Below are positions 51,099 through 60,154 of a DNA stretch of 64,000 bases, piece after piece. The stretch's first letter is position 1. Each line of letters opens with the position of its first letter. A model generated the notes under the pieces. The model made no database searches. It worked only from the letters and a program-made list of their open reading frames with translations, and was not told the origin of the DNA. Made by a program: the position numbers and the translations under genes. The DNA comes from Roseivirga sp. (GTDB lineage: Bacteria; Bacteroidota; Bacteroidia; Cytophagales; Cyclobacteriaceae), in the NCBI GenBank assembly GCA_021404565.1, contig JAAWWF010000002.1, positions 186,001 to 250,000 on the forward strand, in the 5' to 3' direction.

Positions 51099-51815
51099 TC
51101 ACAAGGCTTCATCAATGATGACCAAAATGTTTTCGTAGTCTTCTTTCAATTGCCTTTCCATCCAAAGCATATCCTGAAGTACACCCTGGATCTTTGAGTC
51201 ACCGCTATATATTTTTTCAATAGCTTGTGTCGCTACTCCGGTGTAGGTTGCCTGTCGGCTATTCAGTTGTGCCAGCAATTCCACAAGCTTAAATGGCAAT
51301 CTCACCATTACCTGGGTAGCCTGTGATAGCTGCCAGGCATTGTTTGCGATCTGTCCGCCTCTCAGCTGAATGTTGCCACTTCCGAATATCTTTAAAGAAT
51401 CTGATAATGCCTCCAGGCGCCAGACATTATCATCGAGTATGAGAAAACGTTTGTCCCTCACTCTCCTTATCTCAGTCCGATCAAAGGCTGATTGTTGACC
51501 AGAAAGCAAGGCTTCCTCGAGATAGTTGGCCAGTTTGTTGTCGTCATTAATGTTGAGAGGAATATCACTAAGTGGTAGTGTTACAATAATGTGCCTTCCT
51601 TCTCTTAATTCCTGAATCAGTGACTCCCGGTAGGGGATGGCCTGTTCGACTTGTTCCAGGTTGGCGAGTACTTCTGCTTTTATAGAGTTCAGCACCCGTT
51701 TGTTGAGTTTGTCATCCTTTACGCTCTGCCGCCATTCGTCCAATACCAGTGCCAGGGTAACAGCAAATACAATGGACATAAATTCCAGTAGGTAGCGGTT
51801 TTTCTTTTGTGCCAT
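51099..51815 (-). CDS. Distant DUF6090-like single-TM protein, reverse strand
   Basis: 238 residues from ATG 51815 (MAQKKNRYLLEFMSIVFAV). The frame stays open far upstream (to 52331), but that part overlaps a well-supported secreted-protein gene on the other strand and shows no coding character, so I exclude it. One TM helix (EFMSIVFAVTLALVLDEWRQ) followed by a helical soluble region with KRVLNSIKAEVLANLEQ. The DEWRQ after the TM takes the place of the NWNE motif. It faces the DUF6090 cluster convergently. Confidence 0.72.
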   Translation of the reverse strand: MAQKKNRYLLEFMSIVFAVTLALVLDEWRQSVKDDKLNKRVLNSIKAEVLANLEQVEQAIPYRESLIQELREGRHIIVTLPLSDIPLNINDDNKLANYLEEALLSGQQSAFDRTEIRRVRDKRFLILDDNVWRLEALSDSLKIFGSGNIQLRGGQIANNAWQLSQATQVMVRLPFKLVELLAQLNSRQATYTGVATQAIEKIYSGDSKIQGVLQDMLWMERQLKEDYENILVIIDEAL

Positions 51816-52029
51816 GGCCTGAAGTAAGGCGGATATGTGAAATTTCCTATGGGATGCAGCCCAAGTCAATAAGGAATAAAAATTCTTTACTCGAATGAGC
51901 AGATTGTAGGGGAATAGGGATTGAATTTTTCCCAACCGGGTCAGTGGGCGTTCCCTACAGTTTTTGCCTGACTCTCTGCAAAAAACTTGATTGGCTGCGT
52001 GAGAGCTCCTTTGTTGCTTTAAAAACAGC

Positions 52030-52614
52030 ATGATCAGAAATACACTCACTCTTTGTCTTGTACTACTTTCCGTAAACCTCTTTGCACAGGAGTATGCTAA
52101 ATACGAGGTGAGCACTACCAACCCTTTTGGGTTACTCAACCCTGAAGCACCAGAACAGGTAAAAGATTTTGCGCCTATGATCGGGAGGTGTCTGTGCCAG
52201 TCTGAGACACGCAACCAGGATGGCACCTGGGCTGAGCCTACTGAAATGATGTGGACTTTCAAATACATCATGAATGGTCTGGGGGTGCAGGATGAAACGG
52301 TAAAGGCCGATGGAAAACATTCAGGAAGCATCCGTCAGTATCATGCTGACAGCGCTCGCTGGTATGTACATTGGTACGGCTCTGCCAGTCCTACCACCGT
52401 GCTGTCGACCTGGGAGGGAAATGCGAGTACGGAAAAAGATAAAATCGTACTATATCGTGACCAGGCAGCTCCCAATGGCATGGAGGGTTATTACCGACTT
52501 ACCTTTTATGACTTTACAGACAGCGGCTACAAATGGGCTGGTGAATGGACAGACAAAGCAGAGAGTATTGTATATCCCACCTGGAAGATTACCTGCACGC
52601 GCAAAGAGGACTGA
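52030..52614 (+). CDS. Secreted DUF1579-like protein
   Basis: 194 residues with a signal peptide (MIRNTLTLCLVLLSVNLFAQ). The mature part is lipocalin-like, beta rich: FAPMIGRCLCQSETRNQDGT, MMWTFKYIMNGLGVQDETVK, ARWYVHWYGSASPT, MEGYYRLTFYDFTDSG. This matches the DUF1579 pattern (WxW(E)F-type strands and D-x-G-G repeats) with moderate certainty. Probably a small periplasmic binding or accessory protein. Divergent from the reverse-strand TM protein. Confidence 0.7.
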   Translation: MIRNTLTLCLVLLSVNLFAQEYAKYEVSTTNPFGLLNPEAPEQVKDFAPMIGRCLCQSETRNQDGTWAEPTEMMWTFKYIMNGLGVQDETVKADGKHSGSIRQYHADSARWYVHWYGSASPTTVLSTWEGNASTEKDKIVLYRDQAAPNGMEGYYRLTFYDFTDSGYKWAGEWTDKAESIVYPTWKITCTRKED

Positions 52615-52724
52615 GGCCTGCGTTGACTCCCCTATATTAATCGCTCAGGTGGAAAAAGTCATGGTATAGGGAATACTGGTCTGCTTAAGAGTGCTTGAAG
52701 CAATTGAAGCCGGAAATTTGGTCC

Positions 52725-54362
52725 ATGCCCACTACTCTTCCAATTTCACGGTCCAGAATTCAGAGATCTTTTTATAAGCTGCCGCCATGCCCACCAGTAG
52801 CCTGGCTGTTTATTATGATTTTGTTGGTAATGAATCTGAATACTCAGGCCCAGGTACCCGATCTCAAGCCTTTTACTTACCTGATTGACAAAGCCGAAAA
52901 CCAGTATTCCGGTTCTGGTTATGATTGGATACTCTCCAATGCCGAAGACAAGCAATTCCTTTTGTTTGGTGAAGTACATGGTGTAGAAGATGTACCATTG
53001 CTGGTAGAACAGCTATATGAAAAGCTGCATTCGAGCGGTTTTAAACACCTGATACTTGAAATTGATGCTGTCACCGCACAGCAACTCAGCGAGTTGAGTC
53101 TTGAGGAGTTTGTTTCCCGCTATCCACACAATATCGCCTTTGACTACGATGGGGAATTGCAGCTGATGGATAAGGTGCTGTCTATGAACCCTGACGAACA
53201 GGTAATCTGGGGCGTAGATCAGATGATTACTGCTATACATGCCTTTCAGGTTTTGGAGAAGGTAGCCAAAGGTCAAAAAACAAAGCGTATCTGCCGTGGC
53301 TTACACATAAAGGCTGCCCTGAAAGGAGGCAGGTACATTAGCCGGGAGAACTTTGAAGACATGGATCAACTGGAAAAGCTGTTTGAAAATGAGGGTAATG
53401 AGGAGGGCCTTAGTATTGTAAAACAGATAAGAACCTCGATGGAAATCTATGTATCCTACTTTGCTGCTACCCGTGGAGAAATCAGCTATGAGTTTTCCTC
53501 AGCCAAAAGGGAAGAGTACATGAAAGCATGGTTTGATGATTTTGTGAAGAAAGCCGAGAAGGGGAGATCACTGCCCAGGGCGATTGTGAAAATGGGTGGG
53601 GCACATACTACCTATGGCATAGGCCCCAATAACGTGCCTACATTGGGAGACCACCTGGATAAGCTGGCTCGGGGTGCAGGTACTGCCGTATTGTCCCTTG
53701 GAATAGCTTATGCGCCAGCTGATTCTGAATTTCTACCCAAGGCTCTTTTTGAAGGGAAGGCAGCTATGCTGGTCGACAATCGTTCGGTAATTGATCAACT
53801 GGATTCCACGCAGCTTGCAAATCTTCCGCAGAGTTTTCTGAACCAGCTGAAATACTTCGATGCCACAGTCTACCTGGTGAATCCTCAAAAATCTCTAAAG
53901 CGGGTGATCAGCGTGGAAGATAAGAGGTTTAAGAATCGGTCTATTGCTAAGCTTGTTCCTTATGGGCTGCTAATCATCCTGAACCTAAGTCTGCTTTTGC
54001 CGCTGATCAGGTGGCTGTTCCTAAGGCTATTCAAGAGAGATACGATAAGGCCAAATATGTCTTATTACCTGGTACTGTTTGTCTTGAGTCTTGTCATCGA
54101 CCTTATTCTAGTTTCTCAGATTTTGTCCATTCTGATGAATACACCGGTGGTTATGCCCGCTGTAATGAATCCGGGACTGAGCTTTTTGATTTTTATGCTT
54201 TTGTTGCTGCTCTCGTGTGTCATGCTGCCACTGATAAAACAGGCCGTCAAAAAGGAACTTTGGACAAACACTCAGGCAAGGCACTTTAGATTGGTGGCGA
54301 TTGGAAACCTGTTGCTGGTGGTGTATATGTACTACTGGAACCTGGGAGGTATGCTGGCCTGA
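52725..54362 (+). CDS. Tiki/ChaN/EreA-superfamily protein with C-terminal TM helices
   Basis: 545 residues from ATG 52725; the open frame could start 10 codons earlier at a TTG, which is less likely. An N-terminal hydrophobic segment (WLFIMILLVMNLNTQAQ) acts as signal or anchor. The main domain (about 45-340) shows haem-binding-uptake/Tiki-superfamily features shared with erythromycin-esterase-like proteins: FLLFGEVHGVEDVPLLVEQL, HLILEIDAVTAQQL and IVKMGGAHTTYGIG. Four TM helices close the protein (about 400-545). Catalysis is unproven; members include hydrolases and metal-dependent proteases. Convergent with the LytTR regulator gene. Confidence 0.72.
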   Translation: MPTTLPISRSRIQRSFYKLPPCPPVAWLFIMILLVMNLNTQAQVPDLKPFTYLIDKAENQYSGSGYDWILSNAEDKQFLLFGEVHGVEDVPLLVEQLYEKLHSSGFKHLILEIDAVTAQQLSELSLEEFVSRYPHNIAFDYDGELQLMDKVLSMNPDEQVIWGVDQMITAIHAFQVLEKVAKGQKTKRICRGLHIKAALKGGRYISRENFEDMDQLEKLFENEGNEEGLSIVKQIRTSMEIYVSYFAATRGEISYEFSSAKREEYMKAWFDDFVKKAEKGRSLPRAIVKMGGAHTTYGIGPNNVPTLGDHLDKLARGAGTAVLSLGIAYAPADSEFLPKALFEGKAAMLVDNRSVIDQLDSTQLANLPQSFLNQLKYFDATVYLVNPQKSLKRVISVEDKRFKNRSIAKLVPYGLLIILNLSLLLPLIRWLFLRLFKRDTIRPNMSYYLVLFVLSLVIDLILVSQILSILMNTPVVMPAVMNPGLSFLIFMLLLLLSCVMLPLIKQAVKKELWTNTQARHFRLVAIGNLLLVVYMYYWNLGGMLA

Positions 54363-54371
54363 GTCCACCTG

Positions 54372-55112
54372 TTAGCTGGTAAGCCAGGTTTTCAGGGCCG
54401 GTACCTTAGATTGGCTCACGTATACATCCTGCTTTGATTTAGGCTCCAATGAAAGCTGGTAGCGGTTGCTCGATCCGGGGCTCAGGCTTTTAATACTGGG
54501 GTAGTTTACGAGATATTGCCGGTTGATCCGGAAGAAGGAGATGGGATCAAGTTCATCTTCAAGCTCCTCCAGGGTAGCGTCATAGAGAAAGGTAGTGCCA
54601 TCATGTTTTACCAATATCACTACCTCATCCTTATAGAAATAGGCAATATCGGAGGTTTTCAAAGTATGGATCTGCTGGCCCTTTCTGACTAAAAAGCGAC
54701 TACGGTACTCCCTGGGGGCAGAACTGCGGGCCGAACGTCTGTGAGCCCTGTTCAGCACCATGCTCTCATATTTCTTTAAGCCCCGGGCTACATCAGATTC
54801 AGTAAAGGGTTTGAGAATATAGTCGAGGCTATTGAGGTCAAAGGCCCTTAGGGCAAATTCTTCATAAGCTGTAAGAAAGATCACGAAGGCTTCTATTTGC
54901 AGTTCCTCAAAAATGTTGAACGAGGGCCCGTCAGCCAGCTGAATATCAAGGAAGATCAGGTTGGGTTCAGGGTTATTGCGGAAATACTCAATACTCTCTC
55001 TGACACTGGGTAATATGGCTGTTATATGAATGTCTTCATTATAAGCTTTCAGGTATTTTTCCAGCTTCAAGGCCGATTTTGATTCGTCTTCAATGATTAC
55101 TACTTCCATCAA
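54372..55112 (-). CDS. LytTR-family response regulator
   Basis: 246 residues. Receiver domain (1-120): acidic IIEDE at 6-10, phosphoacceptor Asp56 in LIFLDIQLADG, Lys in DYILKPFTESD. LytTR DNA-binding domain (about 145-245): IHTLKTSDIAYFYKDE, EELEDELDPISFFRINRQYL. Cognate to the LytS-type kinase that ends one base before it (55113), so the pair is co-transcribed. Target genes unknown; the regulon may include the neighbouring metal transport or Tiki-like genes, but there is no direct evidence for this. Confidence 0.93.
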   Translation of the reverse strand: MMEVVIIEDESKSALKLEKYLKAYNEDIHITAILPSVRESIEYFRNNPEPNLIFLDIQLADGPSFNIFEELQIEAFVIFLTAYEEFALRAFDLNSLDYILKPFTESDVARGLKKYESMVLNRAHRRSARSSAPREYRSRFLVRKGQQIHTLKTSDIAYFYKDEVVILVKHDGTTFLYDATLEELEDELDPISFFRINRQYLVNYPSIKSLSPGSSNRYQLSLEPKSKQDVYVSQSKVPALKTWLTS

Positions 55113-56144
55113 TTATTGCTCTATTACAGGTATAGATACCCTGAATTCCATATTCGTTTTTTCTACCAAAACCTCGCGGTGGTATTTCTGAGTGTATATT
55201 TCTTTCAGGTGTTTTAAACCACTGCCAGAACTGTCATGCACCGTTTTTGGGTTTAGATTATTGGTGAAGATTATGTCCGTTTGATCAATACTGATATCAA
55301 TGTTCAAAGGCTTCTCGGAACTGACCTCATTATGCTTTACGGCATTTTCCATCAGGTTCATCAGTGACATAGGCAGCACGGCCGCTTCATCTCCCGCTTC
55401 GTTTTTTACAGAGAGCTGCATGGCATCATCGAATCGGTTTTTCATTATCAGCGCATAATCCTCAAGCACTTCCAGTTCTTCATTCAGCGATACGCGATCA
55501 TGATCATGGGTCTTAAAACTGTACCTCATAATCTTGGAGAGGCTTACCAGAAAGTCCTCTGCTGCCGGTGAATCTTCAGCAATAAGTGAGTGCAGTGTAT
55601 TTAGATTGTTGAACAAAAAATGAGGATTCATCTTGTTGTTCAGCAGTTCGTATTTCATTTCCAGGCGTTCCCGCTGAAGCTGCTCTTCTTTTAACTCCAG
55701 GCTGAGCGATCGGCTGTAATACCTATTGGAGATATAAACGCTGTAAATCAGAATAAAGCCGGCCAGGGTACTCAGGCTGGTGAGAGAAAGGTGATAGATA
55801 TTGATCCTGTCGTTTTGATGCAAAAAGCTGATGTAAAACTGCTTCAGGGCTGAATAGGTGGCCAGACTGACCGTAAGCGAAATAAGAAAGGCAATGACAA
55901 AAGCCAGACCATGTTGTGCTAGTGTGAGCTTTCTATCGGCACTCTTACGCTCTAATCTGTTGTAAACCCTGGAAGTAACCCAGAGGTAAAAATAGAAGAC
56001 GATAATGCTGCGTAGCAGAAAGGGAATGGAAAAAATGCTGGGTTCGGCAAAGTTGCTGGAGATTACATAAATGAGGTTCAGCAATGTGGCCAGTACAGGA
56101 GGGACGGCCAGAAATACAAGGCTTTTGCTTTTGAAAAACTGCAC
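55113..56144 (-). CDS. LytS-type sensor histidine kinase
   Basis: 343 residues. Four TM helices (about 10-28, 40-58, 75-98, 118-140), coiled linker, His_kinase domain with phosphoacceptor in MNPHFLFNNLNTLHSLIAE and N-box LMNLMENAVKHNEV, then a short ATPase lid (SSGSGLKHLKEIY). No extracytoplasmic sensor domain, so the membrane part probably senses the signal. Directly followed by its LytTR partner with no gap. Confidence 0.92.
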   Translation of the reverse strand: MQFFKSKSLVFLAVPPVLATLLNLIYVISSNFAEPSIFSIPFLLRSIIVFYFYLWVTSRVYNRLERKSADRKLTLAQHGLAFVIAFLISLTVSLATYSALKQFYISFLHQNDRINIYHLSLTSLSTLAGFILIYSVYISNRYYSRSLSLELKEEQLQRERLEMKYELLNNKMNPHFLFNNLNTLHSLIAEDSPAAEDFLVSLSKIMRYSFKTHDHDRVSLNEELEVLEDYALIMKNRFDDAMQLSVKNEAGDEAAVLPMSLMNLMENAVKHNEVSSEKPLNIDISIDQTDIIFTNNLNPKTVHDSSGSGLKHLKEIYTQKYHREVLVEKTNMEFRVSIPVIEQ

Positions 56145-56214
56145 GGCTCAAAATAGCCAATGTGATTGTGCCATTCAAGTATTATCAGGGCCAAAAGAGG
56201 GAACGGGTTTGCTC

Positions 56215-56823
56215 TCAGAAGCTTATGAGCTGCCTGAGCTTTGGGAAAAAGCGGGGTGTCATTTTCATATAGACCTTATAAGCTTCTCCGAAATGATTGA
56301 TCAGATTTTCTTCCTCTTTGGGCAGCCGAACCAGGAGCAGGGCAAACGTGAGCGAACCTAACACCGGAATGAGCCAATTGGAAAGCAACAGACCATAGCC
56401 TGTAAAAATCATAATGCTGGCCGTATATAGTGGATGCCTGATATAGCGGTAGGGGCCCGATTGAACAAGCTCATGTCCCTCCTTAATTCCTACCGTATCC
56501 GTAATGTTTTTACCGATAGCCCGAAAGAGCGAGTGAATAAGGAGTAGGGATATGGCCAGAATAACTGCTCCCAGAATATGAAGGCCAAAGGATAGTTCAA
56601 TGGAACTCCATCCAAAGAACTCTGGATTGACGATATCCATAATTACGACAAGCCAGGTGCCAAATCCGAAAAGTCTGAGGGTAATCATAATAAAGCTCCC
56701 TTCTTCATTCCAGGTAGTATTATCACCCGCTTTTTTTGCCTTGAAGCGGAAGTTAAAACCAATGAGGGCCATGGTGAGAAAAAGAACAGCAGCAATCAGG
56801 CGATATAGTTCTTCCATGCTCAT
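56215..56823 (-). CDS. Isoprenylcysteine methyltransferase-like membrane protein
   Basis: 202 residues from ATG 56823, which overlaps the stop of the upstream permease by 4 bp (ATGA); the frame continues to 57021, but that part is inside the permease gene and not coding. Five or so TM helices and the C-terminal motif of ICMT/PEMT-type methyltransferases: LVQSGPYRYIRHPLYTASI, with GxYRYxRHP, then RLPKEEENLINHFGEAYKVY. These membrane enzymes methylate lipids or isoprenylated thiols; substrate unknown. Its coupling to metal transport genes is unexplained. Confidence 0.83.
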   Translation of the reverse strand: MSMEELYRLIAAVLFLTMALIGFNFRFKAKKAGDNTTWNEEGSFIMITLRLFGFGTWLVVIMDIVNPEFFGWSSIELSFGLHILGAVILAISLLLIHSLFRAIGKNITDTVGIKEGHELVQSGPYRYIRHPLYTASIMIFTGYGLLLSNWLIPVLGSLTFALLLVRLPKEEENLINHFGEAYKVYMKMTPRFFPKLRQLISF

Positions 56824-57722
56824 TGAGCCGGTTCTTGGCTTAGTTTGGCGGCTTCTTTCTTCTGCAAATAGCGTTTGAAGACAATGCCATTGCTGGGAGA
56901 AAAGAGGAACGCCAGCATAAACAAAATGCCGGCAACCGTAACGATTGCTCCGGCAATAGAGCCATCCAGATATACGGCCAGATAGTAGCCAAAGAAGCTG
57001 ATAATCACCGCGATTATGCAAGTGATTATTAACATGTACTTGAATTTATCGGTTAGAAGGTAAGCTGTGGCTGGAGGGGCAACCAATAACGCTACTACCA
57101 GAATAGCACCTACCGAATCAAAGGAAGCTACGGTAGTCATGGAGACAGCCCCCATTAGCAGGTAATTCCAAAGCGATACGGATATGCCCACGGTAGCGGC
57201 AAAGGCAGGGTCAAAGGTGGTGAGGTAGAGTTGCTTGAAGCCGACACGTACAAAAAGTACAATTAGAATGAGCACGATATAAGAGACATGAAGGGCGCGG
57301 GGTCCATAATTCTGACCCGATTCCGTAATCCATAAATCAATAGGCACATAGGCAATTTCTCCATAGAGCACGCAGTCTTGATCAAGATCTACTTGTCCGG
57401 CAAAGACGGAGATCAGGATAATGCCCAGAGCAAAAAGCCAGGTAAAAGTCACCCCAATAGCGGCATCTGTTTGCAGACGAGCTTTTTTATGAAAGAACTC
57501 AATCAAAAAGGTGGTGAAGATCCCTAGCATACCAGCGCCTACAATCATCCAGATGGAATCTCTCGTGCCGGTAATAAAGTAGGCCAGCACGATGCCTGGT
57601 AGCACGGCATGCGAAATAGCATCACCTACCATGGCCATTTTGCGCAGGATCAAAAAGCAGCCCAATATACCGCAGGAAATCGCGATCAGGGTACTTACCG
57701 TTATGATGTAAAAAGCGTCCAT
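56820..57722 (-). CDS. Metal ABC transporter permease
   Basis: 300 residues, eight or nine TM helices, family ABC-3 (MntB/ZnuB/SitD type). Seen: FLILRKMAMVGDAISHAVLPGIVLAYFITG, quoted here in parts as MAMVGDAISHAVLPG, the signature of these permeases, and VGAILVVALLVAPPATAYLL near the C-terminus. Works with the ATPase and solute-binding protein encoded upstream to import Mn2+, Fe2+ or Zn2+. A 158-bp gap separates it from the fused permease gene; with that gene it forms a heteromeric pair. Confidence 0.93.
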   Translation of the reverse strand: MDAFYIITVSTLIAISCGILGCFLILRKMAMVGDAISHAVLPGIVLAYFITGTRDSIWMIVGAGMLGIFTTFLIEFFHKKARLQTDAAIGVTFTWLFALGIILISVFAGQVDLDQDCVLYGEIAYVPIDLWITESGQNYGPRALHVSYIVLILIVLFVRVGFKQLYLTTFDPAFAATVGISVSLWNYLLMGAVSMTTVASFDSVGAILVVALLVAPPATAYLLTDKFKYMLIITCIIAVIISFFGYYLAVYLDGSIAGAIVTVAGILFMLAFLFSPSNGIVFKRYLQKKEAAKLSQEPAQ

Positions 57723-57880
57723 TCTTTTAGAAATGCGAGATGTTAAATGTTGAATTGTAAATTGGCCCGGAACAGAAAATCACAATTTCCTCTTGATTAC
57801 TGGTGTGTGAAGCGTAACGATTTTCTCTCATATCATCGACTCTCATCATTCAACATTCAAAATTACTTATTCAACACTCC
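57723..57880. other. Gap between two permease genes, with inverted AT-rich repeat
   Basis: Contains AATGTTGAATT near 57747 and the related reverse-orientation stretch CATTCAACATTCAAAATT near 57848, which could fold back. Possibly a segmental mRNA stabiliser or a decayed repeat. No gene. Low certainty. Confidence 0.3.
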
Positions 57881-59167
57881 CTAGTAGGGTATTCTCTCTT
57901 CATGCGGATCCATTTCCGGGTATTCCAGCATGCGTTCCAGCTCTGCCTCAATTTCAGGGGTAATGATGTGCTCAATGGTTTCAGCATCTTCATGCACATG
58001 ATCTGCCGCTATTTTTACATACTTCGACAAGTACAGCTCCCACAGTCGGTGAAGCTTCACTACCCGTTGTCCTTTGATTCTTCCTGCCTCTGTAAAGGCC
58101 CACAGTCCGTTCTTCTTTTTCAAAAAGCCTTCTCTTTTTAGTCTTTTCAGCGATGACATAAGCCTGGCTTTTGGAAAATGCCTTTTCTCAATAATCTCTT
58201 CAGCGGTTCTGCCCTTGTAGGTGTCATCATTCTTTTCCCCTAAGTGGAAGAGTGCTTTAAGCAGGTTTTCGTCCATGATCTGATACTGGAGCTTTCTTTG
58301 ATCCACTGCCCGCGAGATAATACCTCGCTTAGGAGCGATAAAGAAGGAGAGGAGGGCCACCGCTGAAATGATCATCACAATCCACGGACCTGTGGGCATG
58401 GCCGGTGCTACGTAACTCACATAGGCACCTATCAATCCGGAGATGGCCCCCATCGTGGCGGCAATGATGGTCATGGTCTTTACATCATTCGTCCAGAAGC
58501 GTGCCGCAGCGGCCGGTGTGATCAACATAGCAGCCATTAGAATCACGCCTACTGCCTGAATGCCGGTAACTACGGCCAATACGGTCAAAGTGGTTAAGAG
58601 AAGGTCTATGGCCTTGACAGGCAGTCCCAGAGACTTGGCGTAGTTCATATCAAAGGCGATCAGCTTCAGCTCTTTGAAAAACAGGCTTACAGTTACCATC
58701 AGTATCACGGCCACAATGCCGAAAGTGATCAGATCTTTGCCTACCAGGGCTGCAGCTTTACCAAAGAGAAAACTGTCCAAACCGGTTTGGGAGGCGTTGC
58801 CGCTGTGCTGAATGTGGGTGAGCATGAGAATGCCAATACCGAAGAAGACTGACAGAATGATGGCAATGGCAGAGTCTTCCTTGATTTTCGACCGGGTGGT
58901 GATATTATCGATCAGCACCAGGGAAAGCCAACCGGTAACGAAGGCTCCGATGATCAGGAAAAACGGGTTTTTGGTACCGGAAAGGATAAAAGCCAGGCAG
59001 ATGCCGGGTAAGACCGCATGTGCCACGGCATCACCTACCAGGGCTTTTTTGCGAAGAAAGGTAAAGGTACCCACTACTGCAGAAGAGGCTGTAAGCAGTA
59101 TAGAACCGATAACCACGGCCACAATGCTGGGATCACTGAATGAAAAGAACTCAAAGAAAGTATCCAT
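57881..59167 (-). CDS. Metal ABC permease fused to a DtxR/MntR-type domain
   Basis: 428 residues. Residues 1-275 are an ABC-3 permease (LVGDAVAHAVLPGICLAFIL, VGVILMAAMLITPAAAARFW). Residues about 290-428 are cytoplasmic: a winged helix (LLKALFHLGEKNDDT, LMSSLKRLKREGFLKKK) plus a DtxR-type metal-binding/dimerisation region (RLWELYLSKYVKIAADHVHE, DAETIEHIITPEIEAELERM, EMDPHEERIPY), including the His and Glu residues that bind metal in MntR/DtxR. This fusion recurs in Bacteroidota. It could sense cytosolic metal and gate or tune transport. It begins 1 bp from the ATPase stop. Confidence 0.92.
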   Translation of the reverse strand: MDTFFEFFSFSDPSIVAVVIGSILLTASSAVVGTFTFLRKKALVGDAVAHAVLPGICLAFILSGTKNPFFLIIGAFVTGWLSLVLIDNITTRSKIKEDSAIAIILSVFFGIGILMLTHIQHSGNASQTGLDSFLFGKAAALVGKDLITFGIVAVILMVTVSLFFKELKLIAFDMNYAKSLGLPVKAIDLLLTTLTVLAVVTGIQAVGVILMAAMLITPAAAARFWTNDVKTMTIIAATMGAISGLIGAYVSYVAPAMPTGPWIVMIISAVALLSFFIAPKRGIISRAVDQRKLQYQIMDENLLKALFHLGEKNDDTYKGRTAEEIIEKRHFPKARLMSSLKRLKREGFLKKKNGLWAFTEAGRIKGQRVVKLHRLWELYLSKYVKIAADHVHEDAETIEHIITPEIEAELERMLEYPEMDPHEERIPY

Positions 59168-59168
59168 A

Positions 59169-59960
59169 TCAGTATTTCTCTCTGCTTGGAATTTGACGTT
59201 TCTTGACTAATTCTCCCACCTCGGCCAATACCGTGAGCTTGCCACCATAGGTTTCCTGAAGCAAATCGTTGTTAAACACTTTGTCGATTGGGCCGGAAGC
59301 TACCAATCGCATGTTTAGCAATACGATCCAATCAAAGAACTCAGCGGCAGACTGTAGGTCGTGATGTACCACGATGACAGTTTTTCCCTGGGCTGTCATT
59401 TCCTGCATGATACCCAGAATGGCCGCTTCTGTTGCCGCATCCACTCCGGCAAAGGGTTCGTCCATGAAATAGAGATCAGCTTCTTGTGCCAGGGCTCTGG
59501 CAAGGAATACGCGTTGTTGCTGCCCACCGGAAAGCTGTGAGATCTGACGATTTACATAGGCCTCCATTCCCACTTTTCGCAGGCAGTTAAGGGCCATTTC
59601 CTTATCGGCTTTTCTGGGGCGGGAGAGTAGGCCCAGCTTGGCATAGCGTCCCATCAGTACCACGTCCATCACCGAAGCGGGGAAGTCCCAGTCAACGGAT
59701 TCCCTTTGGGGTACATAGCTCACGCGGTCGCGTACTTTGTCCAGCGGCTGGTCAAACATCCGCACAAAGCCGGAGCCGAGTGGCAGGAGTCCCATAGCCG
59801 CTTTGATCAGTGTGGATTTACCCGCACCGTTCGGCCCGATAATGCCGATCAGGGCACCCTTGGGAAGCGTCATGTCTATATTCCATAGCACCGGTTTCTT
59901 GTGATAAGAGACGGTCAGGTCATGAAATTCAACTACGGGATCTTTTGCTTCTATTCTCAT
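59169..59960 (-). CDS. Metal ABC transporter ATP-binding protein
   Basis: 263 residues, MntB/ZnuC/SitB-type ATPase. Walker A GPNGAGKST, Q-loop VPQRESVDWDFP, signature LSGGQQQRVFLARALAQ, Walker B LYFMDEPFAGVD and switch His in VVHHDLQSA. The QRESVDW loop is typical of the Mn/Fe group, which favours manganese or iron over zinc, though not conclusively. Adjoins the fused permease gene and is separated by 194 bp from the solute-binding protein gene. Confidence 0.95.
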   Translation of the reverse strand: MRIEAKDPVVEFHDLTVSYHKKPVLWNIDMTLPKGALIGIIGPNGAGKSTLIKAAMGLLPLGSGFVRMFDQPLDKVRDRVSYVPQRESVDWDFPASVMDVVLMGRYAKLGLLSRPRKADKEMALNCLRKVGMEAYVNRQISQLSGGQQQRVFLARALAQEADLYFMDEPFAGVDAATEAAILGIMQEMTAQGKTVIVVHHDLQSAAEFFDWIVLLNMRLVASGPIDKVFNNDLLQETYGGKLTVLAEVGELVKKRQIPSREKY

Positions 59961-60154
59961 TTATAATTTCTTATCACACTGATTAAGAGTGTTTTATGTC
60001 AGTACTTTTAATCTTTTTATTTATCAAAATATGCCCTTCTTACCCCTTGGCCCGGTTTAGCTTTAGCCTTATTTCATCCGTCCGACCTTGCTCCTACGCT
60101 AAAGCTTCTGCGCAAGTGTGCGGTACTGAGGGGGCCTCTTTTATCCATTCACCA
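59961..60154. other. Gap between ATPase and solute-binding protein genes
   Basis: 194 bp without an ORF of coding character. It is AT rich next to the ATPase gene and may hold a second promoter; no clear operator like those at 61756-61869 was found here. Confidence 0.3.

Noticed and set aside
51816-52331. Upstream extension of the reverse-strand TM protein to 410 residues
   Set aside because: It overlaps the secreted DUF1579-like gene on the forward strand and has no coding character; ATG 51815 gives a normal TM start.
56824-57021. Extension of the ICMT-like gene to 268 residues
   Set aside because: It runs inside the metal permease gene in another frame; the ATGA overlap at 56820-56823 is the natural start.
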